From positions 1-57,281 of the forward strand of contig JACDAL010000179.1 in the NCBI GenBank assembly GCA_013695465.1: DNA of 57,281 nucleotides. Reading direction: 5' to 3'. Position numbers and translations under genes: made by a program. The DNA is from Actinomycetota bacterium (GTDB lineage Bacteria > Actinomycetota > CADDZG01 > WHSQ01). The notes below the pieces were generated by a model, which saw nothing but the letters and a program-made list of their open reading frames with translations, made no database searches and was not told where the DNA came from. Shown here one piece after another: positions 8,534-17,370 of this stretch; the stretch's first letter is position 1; every line of letters starts with the position of its first letter.

Positions 8534-9055
8534 TCACAACCCGGGGAGGTCGGCCCTGGTGACGGCGTAGAGCCGGTAGTCGACCCGGCCCCCATCGCCC
8601 GGCATGAAGTCCCTCATCGTGCCCTCGAAGACGTAGCCGGCCTTCTCCAGGCAGCGTCTCATGGCGTGGTTCGAGTCTGCGGTCGAGGCCTGCACGCGCT
8701 CGGCCCCCTCCTGCTCCAAGAGGTGGCGAGTCAACAGGGCCACGGCTTCGGTGCCGATGCCCCGGCCGCGCATTGAGGCGCGATAGAGGCCTATTCCGAT
8801 CTCCACCACCCCCGGGGGATAGGTGCCACGTCCCCGCCTGGCATCCATCTCCCCGACTAGTTCGCCCTCGGCTTCGATCGCGAGATCGAGCCGGTTCTCA
8901 TTCCAGTGACCGGAGCGGGCCAAGCGATCGAGAAGACTGTCGCGCTCGGGCTCGGGTCCAACCATCCCCGGCGTGACCGCCCGTCCTGCTATGACATCGT
9001 CCAGTTCCTGCGGCTGGAATGCCCGCAGCTGAACGGGGCCGGATCGAAGCAACAA
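8534..9055 (-). CDS. GNAT acetyltransferase, RimJ/RimL-like
   Basis: 173 aa, TTG start (a second TTG follows directly). It has the RimL-type layout: VQLRAFQPQELDDV at the N-terminus, VEIGIGLYRASMRGRGIGTE carrying the acetyl-CoA loop, and the terminal helix motif NHAMRRCLEKAGYVFEGTMR. These enzymes acetylate N-terminal or small-molecule amines such as ribosomal proteins or antibiotics; the target is not evident. It begins about 10 nt after the M14 peptidase stop and is probably its operon partner. It converges on the PDH E1 gene. Confidence 0.88.
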   Translation of the reverse strand: MLLRSGPVQLRAFQPQELDDVIAGRAVTPGMVGPEPERDSLLDRLARSGHWNENRLDLAIEAEGELVGEMDARRGRGTYPPGVVEIGIGLYRASMRGRGIGTEAVALLTRHLLEQEGAERVQASTADSNHAMRRCLEKAGYVFEGTMRDFMPGDGGRVDYRLYAVTRADLPGL

Positions 9056-9064
9056 CCGGGCCGC

Positions 9065-10828
9065 TTATCCCAGCGCAATCGTGCGCCGTGCCACGCCCGC
9101 TCTAGGGTGGCGGGCCTCTATCTCGACGGGGCTTCCCGGGGGGTGGCGGTCGGAGTCGTGCCGCAAAGTGCCTGTGGGCACCTCGATCACCCACTGGGCC
9201 TTGGCCCGGTCGGACGGCTCGTCGGCATCGAGCCACGATGGAAAGCTGCGCTCCGTCACCCTGCCCCCGAGCTGACCGAGCTCGACCTTTGCTTCGCCCG
9301 TGAGCAGCCGAGCGTGCTTCTGACCCCCATCCCCGCCCAGGGTGAGCTCGACCTCGACTCCCGTGCACACTTTGCGCTCGTTCGCCTTGGCGGTAACGTT
9401 CGTGGGCAAGAAGCCCGAATTCCCGACCACCACCGTGATGCGGTAGGTGCTCGGGCCCAGCCGCTCGACCTCGACGCGCTGAAGCTCGAGTCGCGGCGAG
9501 ATCAAGAGGTGGTAGACGGCGAATTCGGAATGAGGAGCGATCTCTTGCTCGAGGAACTCCGGGGGCGGGTTGACCCAGCAATAGAAGAGGTCCCACCCGC
9601 CGAGCTCGACGGGCCCTAGCTGTGGATGATCAATGGGATACCAGTCGATATAGCCGCGGCCCGATAGCTCTTCGTCGTTCCAGGCGAGCAGCTTCAAGTC
9701 GTCCTCGACGGAGTGCTCCTTGAACCACTCGATCAGGTGGAAATCGGTGATGCCGGCACGCCGCTGGGGACTCCAGAACTCGGTGGTCCACGAGAACACG
9801 CCCAGGTGCTCGTAAGTCCAGTCATCCGCGCCCCCCTTGATGGTCGATTTGGGGTCGTACTTGAAGTCGTGGAACACGGACGCGGATGGATATCCGGTTA
9901 GCGCCGTCGCCTTCTCTCCGATCAGCTTGTAGGCGACCAGGTCCTTGGTGGGGAAGTGGTCGTCGGGATGGCTCGAGTAGGGCCGCAGGTGGACGCCTGA
10001 GAAGGTGTGGTAGGTGATATGGGCGGTGATATTGGGCCTCGCCACCACCGCTTCAACCATGGCCCTGACCTCGGGCTCCGACGTCGGGTAAGGGCCGGCC
10101 CCCGACTGCTCGCTCTCGGGCGACCACTCCATCGGATAGTTGCGGTTGAGGTCGAGCCCCTCGACCGGCTCGGCGGGCCTCTCCGACACCCCGTCGTAGC
10201 CCTCGAGGGTGCCTTCGGAGATGATGCGGTAGAAGGTGCCGGCCTTGGCCGGCTCGTCGGGCTCCCGGCGAACCATCAGCCGGGGCTGTTCGGGGTGCGC
10301 CTTCCAAGCGCCGTTGGGGTCCTCCATACGCATCATGAGGATGCGTCCGTCACCGTCGACGTCCTCCTCATGCAGACCCTTGCGGCGATGAGAGAAGGGA
10401 TAGGCCCGGACGCTCGATCTCACGAACCGAGGCCTGTCTGCGAGTGCCAGCTCTGCGCCGTCGGGGTTGAGGCGAGGGACGATGTAGAAGGCCCGGGTGT
10501 CGAGCACCGCAGTGACCCTAGGGTCGCGCTGGTGGCCGCTCAGGAGATGGTGGATGAGATGCAGGGTGGCGGTGCAGCCGGTGACCTCGGCGGCGTGGAT
10601 GTTCGCATCGAGCCACAGCGCGGGCTTGTCCCGATCGGGTCCCGTGTCGAAGTTGGTGACCGTTGCAAGCCAGATGTCGCGTCCCTCATAGGATCTGCCG
10701 ATGCTCTCCAGCCGCAGCAGCGTGGGATGGCTTTTCGCCCAGCCCTCGAGAATCGCACGGAGCTCGTTGTAGCGGAAGAAGCGGTTGAACGGCGGAGGCC
10801 CCTCCGCCGTCACGTCAGTGCTCCGCAC
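9065..10828 (-). CDS. M14-family zinc carboxypeptidase
   Basis: 587 aa with a GTG start. Zinc ligands are visible as His78 and Glu81 in DANIHAAEVTG, with the third His in ITYHTFSGVHLRPYSS. The general-base Glu lies in SWTTEFWSP. VPRLNPDGAE and DLNRNYPMEW are typical substrate-pocket motifs of the family. A C-terminal beta-sandwich of about 170 residues (from ISPRLELQRVEVE) follows the catalytic domain, as in several large bacterial M14 enzymes. No signal peptide is obvious, so location is unclear. It probably trims C-terminal residues from peptides. The start is not strongly supported, since a second in-frame GTG lies five codons later. Confidence 0.87.
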   Translation of the reverse strand: MRSTDVTAEGPPPFNRFFRYNELRAILEGWAKSHPTLLRLESIGRSYEGRDIWLATVTNFDTGPDRDKPALWLDANIHAAEVTGCTATLHLIHHLLSGHQRDPRVTAVLDTRAFYIVPRLNPDGAELALADRPRFVRSSVRAYPFSHRRKGLHEEDVDGDGRILMMRMEDPNGAWKAHPEQPRLMVRREPDEPAKAGTFYRIISEGTLEGYDGVSERPAEPVEGLDLNRNYPMEWSPESEQSGAGPYPTSEPEVRAMVEAVVARPNITAHITYHTFSGVHLRPYSSHPDDHFPTKDLVAYKLIGEKATALTGYPSASVFHDFKYDPKSTIKGGADDWTYEHLGVFSWTTEFWSPQRRAGITDFHLIEWFKEHSVEDDLKLLAWNDEELSGRGYIDWYPIDHPQLGPVELGGWDLFYCWVNPPPEFLEQEIAPHSEFAVYHLLISPRLELQRVEVERLGPSTYRITVVVGNSGFLPTNVTAKANERKVCTGVEVELTLGGDGGQKHARLLTGEAKVELGQLGGRVTERSFPSWLDADEPSDRAKAQWVIEVPTGTLRHDSDRHPPGSPVEIEARHPRAGVARRTIALG

Positions 10829-10876
10829 CGGAGATACGGTCCGTACCGAGAGGCCATTGCACCTTCGTCGCTAGAC

Positions 10877-11007
10877 GCGAGGAGCGCCGCGTACCTGGAG
10901 GGCGCGTGAGCGACGGATCGAATCCCAATTCCGACCTCGGCCGGATAAGAATCCCAATTCCGACCTCGGCGGATAAGAATCCCAATTCCGACCTCGGCGG
11001 AGCCGTG
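10877..11007. repeat. Dispersed repeat, copy A, with three tandem 28-29 bp units
   Basis: Three head-to-tail units start at 10920, 10949 and 10977, each containing CCCAATTCCGACCTCGG. The left flank 10877-10919 (GCGAGGAG...GCGTACC..GGAGGG...GTGAGCGACG) matches the flank of the second copy at 22568-22707. The 249-nt gap in which it lies, between the M14 peptidase and methyltransferase genes, holds no gene. Both the core and the hairpin-bearing flank occur twice in this window in opposite orientation, which marks a mobile or amplifiable intergenic element rather than a local duplication. Confidence 0.75.
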
Positions 11008-11077
11008 CCGTGCCGTGGACGCCGCGAGCGGGGATGCAGGGGGGTTCGAATGTGACCGTATTGACGGGGAGGTGTAC

Positions 11078-11806
11078 CTAGGCCTGACGGCACGACCAGA
11101 CGGCGAGTCTCCACAGCAGGCGGCTTCCCCGGCGCTTGAGATCCACGAGTCCGTCCGAGATCAAACGTGCCACTTTGTCCGATTCCAGAATCGAGCCGGG
11201 CAGCGGGAACTGGCGCTCGATCAGCTTCTTGACGTTTTCCGTTCCGAACAGTCGGCGGGCCGTCTCGAGGACCGTGCTCTCGTCCTGGATCGTGCCGGTC
11301 GGGAGGTAGAGACGGCCACCGGGCTTGAGACAGCTCTGGACGCCCTCCAGCATGGCGACCGGCAGCTCGGCCCCGGTCGGGCCTCCCCCTTTGCCGTCCG
11401 GGAACCACCCGGTCGCCAGCGCTATGGGGTCGGGAATGCCGGAGACGTCCCCGATGATGACGTCGGCCCTGATGTCTCTTACGGGCTCCAGCAGGTTCCC
11501 GACTCTGAACTCGGTCACGGCCGAAATCCCGAGGCGGCGAGCGTTCTCCCCCGCCGTTTTCACTGCTTCGGATGAGAGATCACAGCCATAGGACATGGCG
11601 GCCCTTAGCCGGGCCGCGACGAAGGCGAGGACGCCTGAGCCGCAGCCCACGTCCACGACCACGTCCCCCTCGTGTATCTCCATGGCTTCCGCCAGCGCGA
11701 CGCTCGTGGAGGTCGGCTTGAAAACTCCGGGGGTCAGGGACACGGTGAAGGGACCGGTGCGGCCCTTCCACGTGTATTCGGTTGTCGCTTGCGGCTCGTT
11801 GCTCAT
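11078..11806 (-). CDS. SAM-dependent methyltransferase (class I, PrmA/PrmC-like)
   Basis: 242 aa from the ATG at 11806, chosen because GGGGGA lies just upstream and homology begins here. The open frame extends 85 codons further, but that part is Pro/Gly/Ser-rich and not protein-like. SAM-binding motif I is VVVDVGCGSGVLAFVAA, the acidic end of beta-2 is YGCDLSSEAV, and post-motif VIIGDVSGIPD sits where PrmC has its NPPY tetrad. That catalytic motif is altered, so glutamine methylation is doubtful. SCLKPGGRLYLPTG is motif III. Substrate unknown. Transcribed divergently from icd. Confidence 0.82.
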   Translation of the reverse strand: MSNEPQATTEYTWKGRTGPFTVSLTPGVFKPTSTSVALAEAMEIHEGDVVVDVGCGSGVLAFVAARLRAAMSYGCDLSSEAVKTAGENARRLGISAVTEFRVGNLLEPVRDIRADVIIGDVSGIPDPIALATGWFPDGKGGGPTGAELPVAMLEGVQSCLKPGGRLYLPTGTIQDESTVLETARRLFGTENVKKLIERQFPLPGSILESDKVARLISDGLVDLKRRGSRLLWRLAVWSCRQA

Positions 11807-12142
11807 CAGTCCCCCGTAGCTAGTGTTCTGAGACGATGATAGGCGGCCTGAAGGCCCTGCGCTAGCCGCCCCCCGCCCCTCGGTCCCCGGCGGTGGGATA
11901 AAATCATGCACAGTTCCCATTCCACTTACCCGAATCGGTGGTCGAACGGCCAACGGTTCCCATTTTGATACCGCCGCTTCGCTCCCCGTACCGCCCCCCG
12001 TCCCCCGCACCGTCGTCCGCCCCCCGCCTTCAGGCCCCGCGGTCCCTTCGGACTCAGCCAACTCTCCCCAAGGCCCAGGCGGACCCTGCCCATCGAGTAG
12101 TTTTCAACCTCGGCCCCCTTTCCAGCCCCCTCAGGAGTCCCA
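11807..12142. other. Divergent intergenic region, pyrimidine-rich on the plus strand
   Basis: This 336-nt gap separates the methyltransferase (minus) and isocitrate dehydrogenase (plus) starts. The plus strand from about 11970 to 12130 is strikingly C-rich, with runs such as CCGCCCCCCGTCCCCC. CAGGAG at 12131-12136 serves the icd start. ATAAAATCAT near 11898 is the most AT-rich spot and a candidate promoter, but I cannot pair it with a convincing -35. No gene or RNA gene was seen. Confidence 0.45.
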
Positions 12143-13243
12143 ATGAGCGACAAAACACACCGCGTAACCCTGATTCCAGGCGACGGGACCGGCCCCGAGA
12201 TCTCCGAGGCCACCCGGCGAGTGTTGGATGCCACCGGCGTGAGCTTCGACTGGGAGGTGCAGCACGCCGGCGTGGACGTCATGGACGAGTACGGCACTCC
12301 GCTTCCCGACCAGGTCCTGGACTCGATCCGTTCCAACAGAGTCGCCATCAAGGGTCCGATCACCACCCCCGTGGGCACCGGCTTCAGGAGTGTCAACGTG
12401 GCTCTGCGAAAAGAGCTCGATCTCTACATGTGCTTGCGGCCGTGCAAGTCCTATCCGGGCGTGAGATCACGCTACGAGAACATCGATCTCGTTGTCGTGC
12501 GCGAGAACCATGAAGACCTCTACGCAGGGATCGAGTTCGAGCAGGGCTCGGCCGAGGCGAGGAAGCTCATCGACTTCCTAGCCGACCTCGGCAGCCGCCG
12601 TATACGCGACGATTCCGGCATCTCGATCAAGCCCATATCGGTCACGGGTACGCGCAGGATCGTCTCGGCCGCGTTCGACTACGCCATCAAGCACGAGCGT
12701 TCCAAGGTCACCGCAGTGCACAAGGCGAACATCATGAAGTTCTCCGACGGGCTCTATCTGAAAACGGCACGCGAGGTCGCCGAGGAGTACTCCGACTCGG
12801 GCATCGAGTTCGAAGATCGCATCGTCGACAACATGTGCATGCAGCTCGTGCAGAAGCCTGAGCTCTACGATGTGCTCGTGCTCCCCAATTTATACGGGGA
12901 CATCATCTCGGACCTCGGGGCGGGGCTGATCGGAGGGCTCGGGGTGGCGCCCGGAGGCAACATCGGTGACGAGGCCGCAGTGTTCGAGCCGACCCACGGC
13001 TCGGCCCCCAAGTACACGGGACAAAACAAGGTCAATCCCATGGCGATGATGCTCTCGGGAGTCCTGATGCTGCACCACCTCCAGGAGATGGAAGCGGCCG
13101 AGCGTCTGGAAGCGGCCATCGCAGCAGTAATCGAAGAAGGCAGCAGCGTCACTTACGACATGAAGCCCAACCGTGATGATCCGAGCGCAGTGGGTACCTC
13201 TGAAGTGGCGGACGCCGTCATCAGAAAGCTCGAGAGCAGTTAA
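12143..13243 (+). CDS. icd: NAD-type isocitrate dehydrogenase (isocitrate/isopropylmalate dehydrogenase family)
   Basis: 366 aa, ATG with a CAGGAG ribosome site. The start [12 protein letters not shown] and the substrate loop [20 protein letters not shown] match NAD-dependent IDH and the related beta-decarboxylating dehydrogenases. [14 protein letters not shown] carries the Tyr-containing region, [11 protein letters not shown] the catalytic Lys, and [19 protein letters not shown] the Asp metal ligands. [18 protein letters not shown] is the cofactor loop. Length fits the short IDH3-like form rather than the large NADP type. Malate dehydrogenase follows 30 nt later, so the TCA-cycle role is favoured over leucine or lysine biosynthesis. 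Confidence 0.88.
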   Translation: MSDKTHRVTLIPGDGTGPEISEATRRVLDATGVSFDWEVQHAGVDVMDEYGTPLPDQVLDSIRSNRVAIKGPITTPVGTGFRSVNVALRKELDLYMCLRPCKSYPGVRSRYENIDLVVVRENHEDLYAGIEFEQGSAEARKLIDFLADLGSRRIRDDSGISIKPISVTGTRRIVSAAFDYAIKHERSKVTAVHKANIMKFSDGLYLKTAREVAEEYSDSGIEFEDRIVDNMCMQLVQKPELYDVLVLPNLYGDIISDLGAGLIGGLGVAPGGNIGDEAAVFEPTHGSAPKYTGQNKVNPMAMMLSGVLMLHHLQEMEAAERLEAAIAAVIEEGSSVTYDMKPNRDDPSAVGTSEVADAVIRKLESS

Positions 13244-13273
13244 GGCGGGCAATACTAAGGAGAGCTCAGAAAA

Positions 13274-14212
13274 GTGACCAAGGCTACAGTGGTAGGTGCA
13301 GGAAACGTCGGCTCCAATACCGCTCGCCGCATCGCGGAGAAGGATGTCGCCGACGAAGTCGTGATGATCGACATCGTCGAGGGCCTGCCTCAAGGCCTCG
13401 CGCTCGACCTCAATCAATCAGCTCCGGTGGAGGGTTTCGAAGCGACCGTCGTGGGGACCAACGACTACGCGGACACGGCTTCATCCGACGTCGTAGTGAT
13501 CACCGCCGGTCTTGCCCGCAAGCCCGGCATGAGCCGCATGGACCTGCTCGAAAAGAACGCCGAGATCGTGTCGGGGGTAACCGAGCAGATCGCTAAGCAT
13601 TCGCCCGACGCCGTGCTCGTTGTCGTCTCGAACCCACTCGACGAGATGACCTATCTCACCTCTCTGGTTTCGGGCTTTCCCAAGGAGCGCGTGATGGGAA
13701 TGGCAGGCGTGCTCGACTCGAGCCGCCTTCGCTTCTTCATCGCCGAACGTCTTTCGGTGCCGCCCACGTCCATCGAGGCGATGACGCTCGGCTCTCACGG
13801 CGATCAGATGGTAGCGCTTCCTCGACATGCCACCGCCGGCGGCAGGCCGGTCCCGGAGCTCATCGACGACGATGGTCTGGCGAGACTCTTCGCTCGCACG
13901 CGCGATGCGGGGGCCGAGATCGTGGGGTACCTCAAGAAGGGCAGCGCTTTTTATGCTCCGTCGTCCGCGGCCGCCGCAATGGTGAATGCGATACTGAAAG
14001 ATACCGGTGAGGTCTTCCCAACCTGTGTCTGGACCACCGGTGAGTACGGGATCTCTGATGTCTATCTGGGGCTTCCTGCGCGACTCGGCCTTTCCGGTGT
14101 CGTAGAGATCGTCGAGCTCGAGCTCAACGACGACGAAAGCAACCAACTGAACGAGGCTGCCGAGGCGATTCGTGCCAAGTGCAAGGAGCTGGAGGCACAC
14201 CGCCCCTCGTGA
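13274..14212 (+). CDS. mdh: Malate dehydrogenase (LDH-like type)
   Basis: 312 aa, GTG start with AGGAGA upstream. The Rossmann motif VVGAGNVGSNTA leads, and Asp33 at the end of beta-2 indicates NAD. The active site has Arg82 in LARKPGMSRMD, which marks malate/oxaloacetate specificity where lactate dehydrogenases carry Gln. Arg88, Asp148 and Arg151 in GVLDSSRLRFF, and His175 in LGSHGDQMV complete the set. The canonical length matches the tetrameric bacterial enzyme. It forms an operon with icd upstream and the thioredoxin-TPR gene downstream, whose GTG start overlaps its stop. Confidence 0.95.
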   Translation: MTKATVVGAGNVGSNTARRIAEKDVADEVVMIDIVEGLPQGLALDLNQSAPVEGFEATVVGTNDYADTASSDVVVITAGLARKPGMSRMDLLEKNAEIVSGVTEQIAKHSPDAVLVVVSNPLDEMTYLTSLVSGFPKERVMGMAGVLDSSRLRFFIAERLSVPPTSIEAMTLGSHGDQMVALPRHATAGGRPVPELIDDDGLARLFARTRDAGAEIVGYLKKGSAFYAPSSAAAAMVNAILKDTGEVFPTCVWTTGEYGISDVYLGLPARLGLSGVVEIVELELNDDESNQLNEAAEAIRAKCKELEAHRPS

Positions 14213-14958
14213 CTCCCGTGATGGAAGTGGACGAGGCGACCTTCGACCAGGAGGTCCTCGAGCGCTCGCGCGAGACGCCGGTTGTGGTCGACTTCTGGGC
14301 GGAGTGGTGCGGGCCGTGCCGGGCGCTGGGGCCGGTTCTCGAACGGCTCGCCGCCGAGGCCGATGGTTCCTGGACTCTCGCCAAGGTGGACGTGGACAAG
14401 AACCCGATGCTCGCCCAGACCTTTGGAGTTCGGGGGATCCCCTCGGTCAGAGCCTTCAAGGACGCCCGCCCCGTGGCTGAGTTCACCGGAGCCCTTCCCG
14501 AGCCTCAGGTGCGCGAATGGCTCAAGGGACTGGCCCCATCGCCGGCGGATTTTGAGTTCGATCGGGCCGGACAGTTGGAGGAGGCCGGTAGCCTTGTAGA
14601 AGCTGCCACCAGCTACCAGAGCGTGCTCAACCTCGAACCGGCGCACCCGGGGGCGCGCAGGGGCCTTGCCGGGGTCGAGCTCGCCCTGCGTGCGCAAGGC
14701 CATGACGAGGCAGAGCTCAGGCGCAGGCTCGACGAGAATCCCTCCGATGTCGAGCTTCTCGGAAACCTCGCCGATGTCGAGGCCGTCTCGGGACGCTTGG
14801 AGGAGGCGCTGGAGCGTCTGCTGGATGCCGTCCGCACCAGCTCCGAGTCGGATCGGGAAGAGGCGCGCCTACATCTCGTAGGTCTCATGGATGCGCTGCC
14901 GCCGGATGATCCTCGTCTCGTCTCCACTCGCAGGGCGCTGTCGCGCGCTCTGTTCTAG
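14209..14958 (+). CDS. Thioredoxin-domain protein with C-terminal TPR-like repeats (CnoX-like)
   Basis: About 249 aa from the GTG at 14209, which overlaps the mdh stop as GTGA and has GGAGG at 14191-14195. An ATG at 14221 is the alternative. The N-terminal thioredoxin fold has VDFWAEWCGPCRALGPVLE with the canonical CGPC site and the cis-Pro loop GVRGIPSVRAF. The C-terminal half (from about FDRAGQLEEAG) is helical and TPR-like. This pairing is that of CnoX/YbbN, a redox-linked holdase. Cotranscription with IDH and MDH suggests protection or redox control of central enzymes, which is inference. Confidence 0.85.
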   Translation: MTPVMEVDEATFDQEVLERSRETPVVVDFWAEWCGPCRALGPVLERLAAEADGSWTLAKVDVDKNPMLAQTFGVRGIPSVRAFKDARPVAEFTGALPEPQVREWLKGLAPSPADFEFDRAGQLEEAGSLVEAATSYQSVLNLEPAHPGARRGLAGVELALRAQGHDEAELRRRLDENPSDVELLGNLADVEAVSGRLEEALERLLDAVRTSSESDREEARLHLVGLMDALPPDDPRLVSTRRALSRALF

Positions 14959-15025
14959 GCTTCCACAGGAGGTTTCTGCAATCCGCGAACCGATCTGGGG
15001 CCGAACTAGCTTTAGAAAGGTCTCC

Positions 15026-15056
15026 TTGAGCAGGCTGGGAGCGATTGACCTACGAT
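15026..15056 (+). promoter_or_regulatory. Candidate leaderless promoter of the ECF sigma gene
   Basis: TTGAGC (15026-15031) and TACGAT (15051-15056) are separated by 19 nt. Only 7 nt lie between the -10 hexamer and the ATG at 15064, so transcription would start at or next to the start codon. Confidence 0.45.
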
Positions 15057-15063
15057 TTTCACC

Positions 15064-15618
15064 ATGGATCTCGAGGCAGACATGACTCTCGCTGGAAGGC
15101 TGGTGGCTCGTGACGAGGACGCGCTGCGGGAAGTCATGGAAACCTACGGAGGGATGGTGTTCGGGATGGCGAAACGGATCGTAAACGATCCGAACCTCGC
15201 TGAGGAGGTAGCCCAGGACACTTTTCTAAGCCTGTGGCGCCGCCCGGAAGCCTTCGATTCCCGGAGGGGCGGCATGGGCAGCTTCCTTGTCGGTGTGGCT
15301 CGCAATAAGGGCGTGGACCTCGTTCGCCGGGAGGAGTCTGTGCGGCGACGACGGGATTCGCTTGCCGCCGAGGTCGAAGCGATGTCCGCGATAGATCCGG
15401 CTGCGGACGGGCTCGGGGCCGTCGATGATCGCGAGCAGGTGAAGAACGCGCTCGCTCAACTCTCTGACATGCAACGGGAAGCCCTCGTGCTGGCGTATTT
15501 CGGGGGGCGCACCTACCGCGAGGTGGCGGTAGAGCTCGGCGTGCCCGAGGGCACGGCAAAGACGAGGTTGCGAGACGGGCTGCTGAGGCTTCGGCAGCTA
15601 CTGGCGAGCGAGGCATGA
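15064..15618 (+). CDS. ECF-type RNA polymerase sigma factor
   Basis: 184 aa. Sigma region 2 covers about residues 20-90 (YGGMVFGMAKRIVNDPNLAE, then EVAQDTFLSLWRRPEAFD). A linker precedes region 4 (LAQLSDMQREALVLAYFGG, then TYREVAVELGVPEGTAKTRL), which holds the helix-turn-helix for the -35 element. Length and two-domain layout fit the SigK-like group. Its stop overlaps the start of the anti-sigma gene (ATGA), the standard arrangement for a cognate pair. The promoter it recognises, possibly its own, cannot be read with confidence here. Confidence 0.93.
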   Translation: MDLEADMTLAGRLVARDEDALREVMETYGGMVFGMAKRIVNDPNLAEEVAQDTFLSLWRRPEAFDSRRGGMGSFLVGVARNKGVDLVRREESVRRRRDSLAAEVEAMSAIDPAADGLGAVDDREQVKNALAQLSDMQREALVLAYFGGRTYREVAVELGVPEGTAKTRLRDGLLRLRQLLASEA

Positions 15619-16349
15619 GCGTGGATCGTTCCCACGAGGAGCTCAAGGCCCTGGTCGCTCCCTACGCGGTGGGGGCGGTCCCTCCCGATGAGATGGACGT
15701 GACCCGCGCTCACATAATGAGCTGCGAAGAGTGCACGGCGGAGCTCGAATCGATCCAGTCGGCAGTCGACGATCTCGCCTTCGCCGTGGAGCCTGTGCCT
15801 CTGCCCCCTGGTCTCGCCGAAAGAGTCATGGCCCAGGTCGCAGCCGAGAGACCCGCAGAGGTAGTCGGGATCCGATCGCAGCGGAGGTTCTCGTTTTCGC
15901 TGGGCTCAGCCCTGGCGGCCGCGGCCCTGCTGCTCGCGACCGCCGTGATGGCGGCCGGCTTCGTGGACGCGCGCAGCGATTTGGCGAGTAGTAAGCGCAT
16001 CTCGTCGGCGCTGTGGCAGGCGAAGGCGGACTTCACGCTGGAGGGCGACGGCCGCGTCTACAGCAAGGTACTGGCCGCCTCGGACGGAGGAGCGATCTTC
16101 GTCTCCCGAGGGCTAGATGCGGTGGACGAGGGCCGCGATTATCAGCTGTGGCTGATGCGTGGAACCTGTGCGGATGTCGCAGCTCCCGCTTGCAGGAAGA
16201 TCAGCGCAGGAACTTTTGAGGTTAGGGACGGCGTCGCGATCGTGCGTTCTGAGAAGTCGCTCGAAGGCGTCAAGCGGGTGGCGGTAACGGTTGAGCCCGA
16301 AGGCGGTTCGCCGCAGCCGACCACGAACCCGGTGCTCCTCTCGGCCTGA
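15615..16349 (+). CDS. Zinc-type transmembrane anti-sigma factor (RskA-like)
   Basis: 244 aa. The N-terminal cytoplasmic anti-sigma domain carries the zinc motif H33-x3-C37-x2-C40 (AHIMSCEEC). One membrane segment lies at about 96-116 (ALAAAALLLATAVMAAGF). The extracytoplasmic C-terminal half matches the RskA/anti-sigma-K domain (DYQLWLMRGTC, VAIVRSEKSLEGVKR). It should hold the ECF factor inactive at the membrane until proteolysis or a signal. Two cysteines 8 residues apart (GTCADVAAPAC) in the outer domain could form a disulfide and sense redox state; that is speculation. Confidence 0.9.
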   Translation: MSVDRSHEELKALVAPYAVGAVPPDEMDVTRAHIMSCEECTAELESIQSAVDDLAFAVEPVPLPPGLAERVMAQVAAERPAEVVGIRSQRRFSFSLGSALAAAALLLATAVMAAGFVDARSDLASSKRISSALWQAKADFTLEGDGRVYSKVLAASDGGAIFVSRGLDAVDEGRDYQLWLMRGTCADVAAPACRKISAGTFEVRDGVAIVRSEKSLEGVKRVAVTVEPEGGSPQPTTNPVLLSA

Positions 16350-16382
16350 CCTCGGCCGGACCTCGGCCTCTTGAGATCGCCG

Positions 16383-16388
16383 TAATCT
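16383..16388 (+). promoter_or_regulatory. -10 hexamer, probable leaderless start of the lipid-kinase gene
   Basis: TAATCT lies 6 nt upstream of the ATG at 16395 and no Shine-Dalgarno is present. No clear -35 is seen. Confidence 0.4.
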
Positions 16389-16394
16389 GCTGCC

Positions 16395-17264
16395 ATGCGG
16401 ATTCTTCTGCTCTCCAACGAATCGTCGGGAAGCTCGGACTCTCAGGTGGTCGAGTCCATCGCGCGGGAGCTCTCGGCCCGCGGTTCAGTGACCTCGCTCG
16501 TTCCCAGCTCGCGTGAGGCTTTCGACGAAGAGGTCTCCCAGGCGGCCCGCGAGGTCGACCTCCTGGTAGTGGCGGGCGGGGACGGAACCATCAACTGCAC
16601 GGTGAATGCGCTTCGCGACGACCTCGGCTCGGTGACCTTTGGGCTCGTGCCCATGGGCACCGGGAACGACCTCGCGCGTACTCTGGAGGTGTCCCGCGAT
16701 CCACTCGATGCGGCGCGAGCGGTGGTCTCGGCCCCCGAGCGTTCGATCGATGTGTGGCGAGCGCGTGGTGGGGGCGTCGATCGCCTCTTCATCAACGCCT
16801 GTATGGGCGGTTTCCCGGTCGAGGTCAACGAGGCCATCGACGAGGACCTCAAGCGCAAGGTCGGCGCCCTCGCATTCGTCATCGGTGGAGCAAAGGGGGC
16901 CGCGGACATGACCCGTTACCGAGTGACGATTGACGGCAAGGTGGTGGACGACTGCATAGCGGCCGGGGTCGGCAACGGGCGGACCTGCGGAGGTGGCGTA
17001 CGGGTATGGCCACAGGCCGATCCCTCAGACGGCTTGCTCGACGCCTGCGTTCTCAGCGCCGAGGGTATCGGCGACACGCTCAAGCTCGCCGCCACCGTCC
17101 GAGCCGGCCGACACACCGCGCTCGAGGAGGTCGAGACTTTGCGGGCAGAGCACATCGAGATATCGAGTGAGCCTGCAATGGAGTTCAACCTCGATGGCGA
17201 ACTTGTGGAGTTGGTTACGCCCGTGATCTTCGAGGGGGCCGGGTCGATCATGATGCGGGTCTGA
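16395..17264 (+). CDS. Diacylglycerol kinase-family lipid kinase
   Basis: 289 aa. The DAGK catalytic motif is VVAGGDGTINCTVNAL near residues 58-73 and GLVPMGTGNDLARTL near 85-99, the ATP-binding and lipid-kinase signatures. The C-terminal beta-rich half shows GGVRVWPQADPSDGLLDAC and the terminal FNLDGELVE loop typical of DgkB/YegS-type enzymes. Predicted soluble, membrane-associating kinase for diacylglycerol or a related lipid, possibly for phospholipid recycling or phosphatidylinositol-type lipids. It follows the sigma/anti-sigma pair by 45 nt but may have its own promoter. Confidence 0.9.
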   Translation: MRILLLSNESSGSSDSQVVESIARELSARGSVTSLVPSSREAFDEEVSQAAREVDLLVVAGGDGTINCTVNALRDDLGSVTFGLVPMGTGNDLARTLEVSRDPLDAARAVVSAPERSIDVWRARGGGVDRLFINACMGGFPVEVNEAIDEDLKRKVGALAFVIGGAKGAADMTRYRVTIDGKVVDDCIAAGVGNGRTCGGGVRVWPQADPSDGLLDACVLSAEGIGDTLKLAATVRAGRHTALEEVETLRAEHIEISSEPAMEFNLDGELVELVTPVIFEGAGSIMMRV

Positions 17265-17370
17265 ACCGCCTCGGCCCTCAGCCCAAGTACTCAATCATCC
17301 AAGATGGGTTTTGCAAGGTACCGAATCTGTACTCTCTGGCCCAACTTGGAGAATCGAATGCCGGCCCCCC

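Noticed and set aside
10007-10909. Long plus-strand open frame opposite the M14 peptidase
   Set aside because: It is an antisense shadow of the peptidase's codon pattern with no family features.
10920-11007. CRISPR-like array
   Set aside because: Units are directly adjacent with no unique spacers, only three copies, and no cas genes in the window.
11040-11056. GGGGTTCGAATG as a possible tRNA T-loop
   Set aside because: No acceptor stem, anticodon arm or D-arm can be built around it.
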